A stretch of 64,000 nucleotides of DNA, from NCBI GenBank assembly GCA_017428055.1, contig JAFRRN010000062.1:1-64000 (forward strand), given 5' to 3'. A program made the position numbers and the translations under genes. The notes beneath the pieces are model-generated. The model was not told the DNA's origin. It searched no databases and saw nothing but the letters and a program-made list of their open reading frames with translations. Below, piece by piece: positions 62,712 through 64,000 of this stretch; position 1 is the stretch's first letter, and every line of letters starts with the position of its first letter. The stretch is from Prevotella sp. GTDB taxonomy: Bacteria > Bacteroidota > Bacteroidia > Bacteroidales > Bacteroidaceae.

Positions 62712-64000
62712 TTATCTTGACAAAATGCGCAGGGAGTTAAGCACCGCCAAGAGAGCCACGCCCGTATCGGCGAAGACGGCTTCCCATAGGTTGGCAAGCC
62801 CGAGGATGCCGAGGATCATCACCGCCACCTTGATGCCTATGGCGAGCGAGATGTTCTGTTTCACGATGCGCCGTGTGCGTTGGCCGATGCCGATGGCCTC
62901 CGCCACCTTGGATGGCTGGTCGGTCTGGATGACCACGTCCGCCGTCTCTATCGCCATGTCCGCGCCCAATGCGCCCATGGCAAGCCCCACATCGCTGAGG
63001 GCGAGGACGGGTGCGTCGTTGATGCCGTCGCCAATGAATGCCACCTTTCGCCCTTGTGTCTTGAGCCGTTGGATGTGTTCCACCTTGCCTTGTGGCAAGA
63101 GGTCGCCGTGCGCCTCGTCCACCTGCAACTCGTTCCCCACCTTGTCCACCAATGCCTGTTTGTCGCCCGAGAGGATTTCCGTCCGCATACCCATGTCCTT
63201 GAGGTTGCCGACGGCAAGCCTTGCCTCGTCTTTCAACGTGTCAGAAAGGAGGATATGCCCTATATATTTTCCATCTTTGGCACAAGCCACGATGGTTTCT
63301 GGGATGTCTTTCAGCTGTGATGGATAGCTTATTTGTTCGCGGTCTAACAGGCGGAGCGTACCGACGAGCCATTTCTCTTTGTCTATTTCGGCAGATATTC
63401 CATATCCTTGGATGGATGTAGAATGTTGGATGGATGGGCTTTTTGCGGGCGGAAATGCTGATACGCCCCTACGATACATTTCACTGATAATTGCCTTTGC
63501 GATGGGGTGATTGCTCGTTTTCTCGATGGCAACCACCTTGTGGAGGTCATCTTCTGATAGCCCCTCGACGTGCGTCACAGCGAACTGTCCCGTGGTGAGC
63601 GTCCCCGTCTTGTCGAAGACCACCGTGTCTATCGTGGTGATGGCATCCAGCCCGTTACCTCCCTTAAAGAGGATGCCGCGCCTCGAGGCGGCGCCGATGC
63701 CCCCGAAATAGGTGAGTGGCACGCTGATGACCAAGGCGCAAGGACAAGAGATGACCAAGAGGACGAGTGCGCTATGCAGCCATTGGGAGAAGTGGAACTC
63801 GAAAGCGGGATGGAATAACGACCATATCCACGGCACCAACACTACCAACGCCGCCAAGGCGATGACGATGGGCGTGTAGACATGGGCGAAGCGATGGATG
63901 AACAACTCGGTGGGTGCCTTGCGCTCCACGGCATCTTCCACCATCTTTAAGACACGTGAGATGGCCGACTCGCTTGCGGGACGTGACACCTGGAGGCGCA
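62712..64000 (-). CDS. Heavy-metal P1B-type ATPase, Zn/Cd type (cut by window end)
   Basis: At least 428 C-terminal residues are present; the N-terminal metal-binding and first membrane helices lie beyond base 64000. Visible parts are the actuator end (S-R-P-A-S-E-S-A-I-S-R), membrane metal site V-I-S-C-P-C-A-L-V, phosphorylation site D-K-T-G-T-L-T-T-G, nucleotide site S-N-H-P-I-A-K-A, hinge G-D-G-I-N-D-A-P, and last helix A-D-T-G-V-A-L-L-A-V-L-N-S-L-R-I-L. The Asp in that last helix, together with Cys-Pro-Cys, is typical of ZntA/CadA Zn2+/Cd2+ exporters. Frame continuity with bases up to 64000 shows it is truncated only by the window. Confidence 0.93.
   Translation of the reverse strand, partial: RLQVSRPASESAISRVLKMVEDAVERKAPTELFIHRFAHVYTPIVIALAALVVLVPWIWSLFHPAFEFHFSQWLHSALVLLVISCPCALVISVPLTYFGGIGAASRRGILFKGGNGLDAITTIDTVVFDKTGTLTTGQFAVTHVEGLSEDDLHKVVAIEKTSNHPIAKAIISEMYRRGVSAFPPAKSPSIQHSTSIQGYGISAEIDKEKWLVGTLRLLDREQISYPSQLKDIPETIVACAKDGKYIGHILLSDTLKDEARLAVGNLKDMGMRTEILSGDKQALVDKVGNELQVDEAHGDLLPQGKVEHIQRLKTQGRKVAFIGDGINDAPVLALSDVGLAMGALGADMAIETADVVIQTDQPSKVAEAIGIGQRTRRIVKQNISLAIGIKVAVMILGILGLANLWEAVFADTGVALLAVLNSLRILSR

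Noticed and set aside
63380-63480. Possible in-frame repeat insertion in the P-type ATPase (A-F-P-P-A-K-S-P-S-I-Q-H)
   Set aside because: The segment is unusual and shares short words with the hairpins at 57037-57094, but its length equals that of normal family members at this variable loop, so insertion is not shown.

Overview
The window reads as chromosome of a Prevotella/Segatella-like member of the Bacteroidales. This rests on the promoters (TAnnTTTG -7 boxes, several with a TTTG -33 box about 19-20 bases upstream), many secreted glycoside hydrolases, NodT/RND efflux genes, an S46 dipeptidyl-peptidase, DUF2851 and DUF4421 proteins, and large secreted proteins ending in a 'Y-N-x-N-G ... 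G-K-K-x-x-V-K' tail. No rRNA, complete tRNA or CRISPR array was seen.

Layout. Bases 1-3100 look like the edge of a decayed integrative element: two metallophosphoesterases, a frameshifted HTH regulator, direct repeats spaced 11 bases apart, the 3' part of a CAU tRNA gene without its 5' half, a helicase remnant and an orphan gene. mutS follows (3517-6135). A tightly packed minus-strand operon (16362 down to 6171) joins a GH2 beta-galactosidase, a GH51 arabinofuranosidase, a phosphoethanolamine-transferase-like sulfatase-fold enzyme, two acyltransferases and a UbiA prenyltransferase. Opposite to it are fprA and a translationally coupled dicarboxylate/amino-acid symporter (16731-19093). A barrel-type outer-membrane protein (21938-19239) has a leader of about 385 bases holding a long nested inverted repeat with a competing pairing. 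An eight-gene minus-strand operon (34757-22381, with a small leader ORF) carries a Kef-type antiporter, a complete RND tripartite pump, a methionine-rich secreted protein, a 62-residue peptide, a DUF4421 protein and a truncated PI-PLC-like lipoprotein.

The right half holds three tandem FKBP prolyl isomerases; an Lrp regulator followed by a glutamine-amidotransferase/dipeptidase fusion, a glutaminyl-cyclase-like M28 enzyme and a GH5 glycanase; an SpmA/B fusion, flippase, S46 peptidase and lipoprotein cluster; dprA with a thioesterase; a 1615-residue secreted mosaic protein; DUF2851; a secreted GH2 enzyme overlapping a single-chain type IIG-like restriction-modification enzyme; and a Zn/Cd-type P-type ATPase cut by the window end.

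How they work together. Much of the window serves envelope and extracellular polymer handling: glycan cleavage, peptide trimming at the cell surface, envelope glycolipid modification, efflux and periplasmic folding. The most unusual signals are non-coding: the structured leader at 22041-22204, a 22-base-period array of mini-hairpins at 16494-16574, a family of about 70-base nested palindromes at three operon-upstream sites, and the att-like site at 1573-2125. All functions are inferred from sequence alone.
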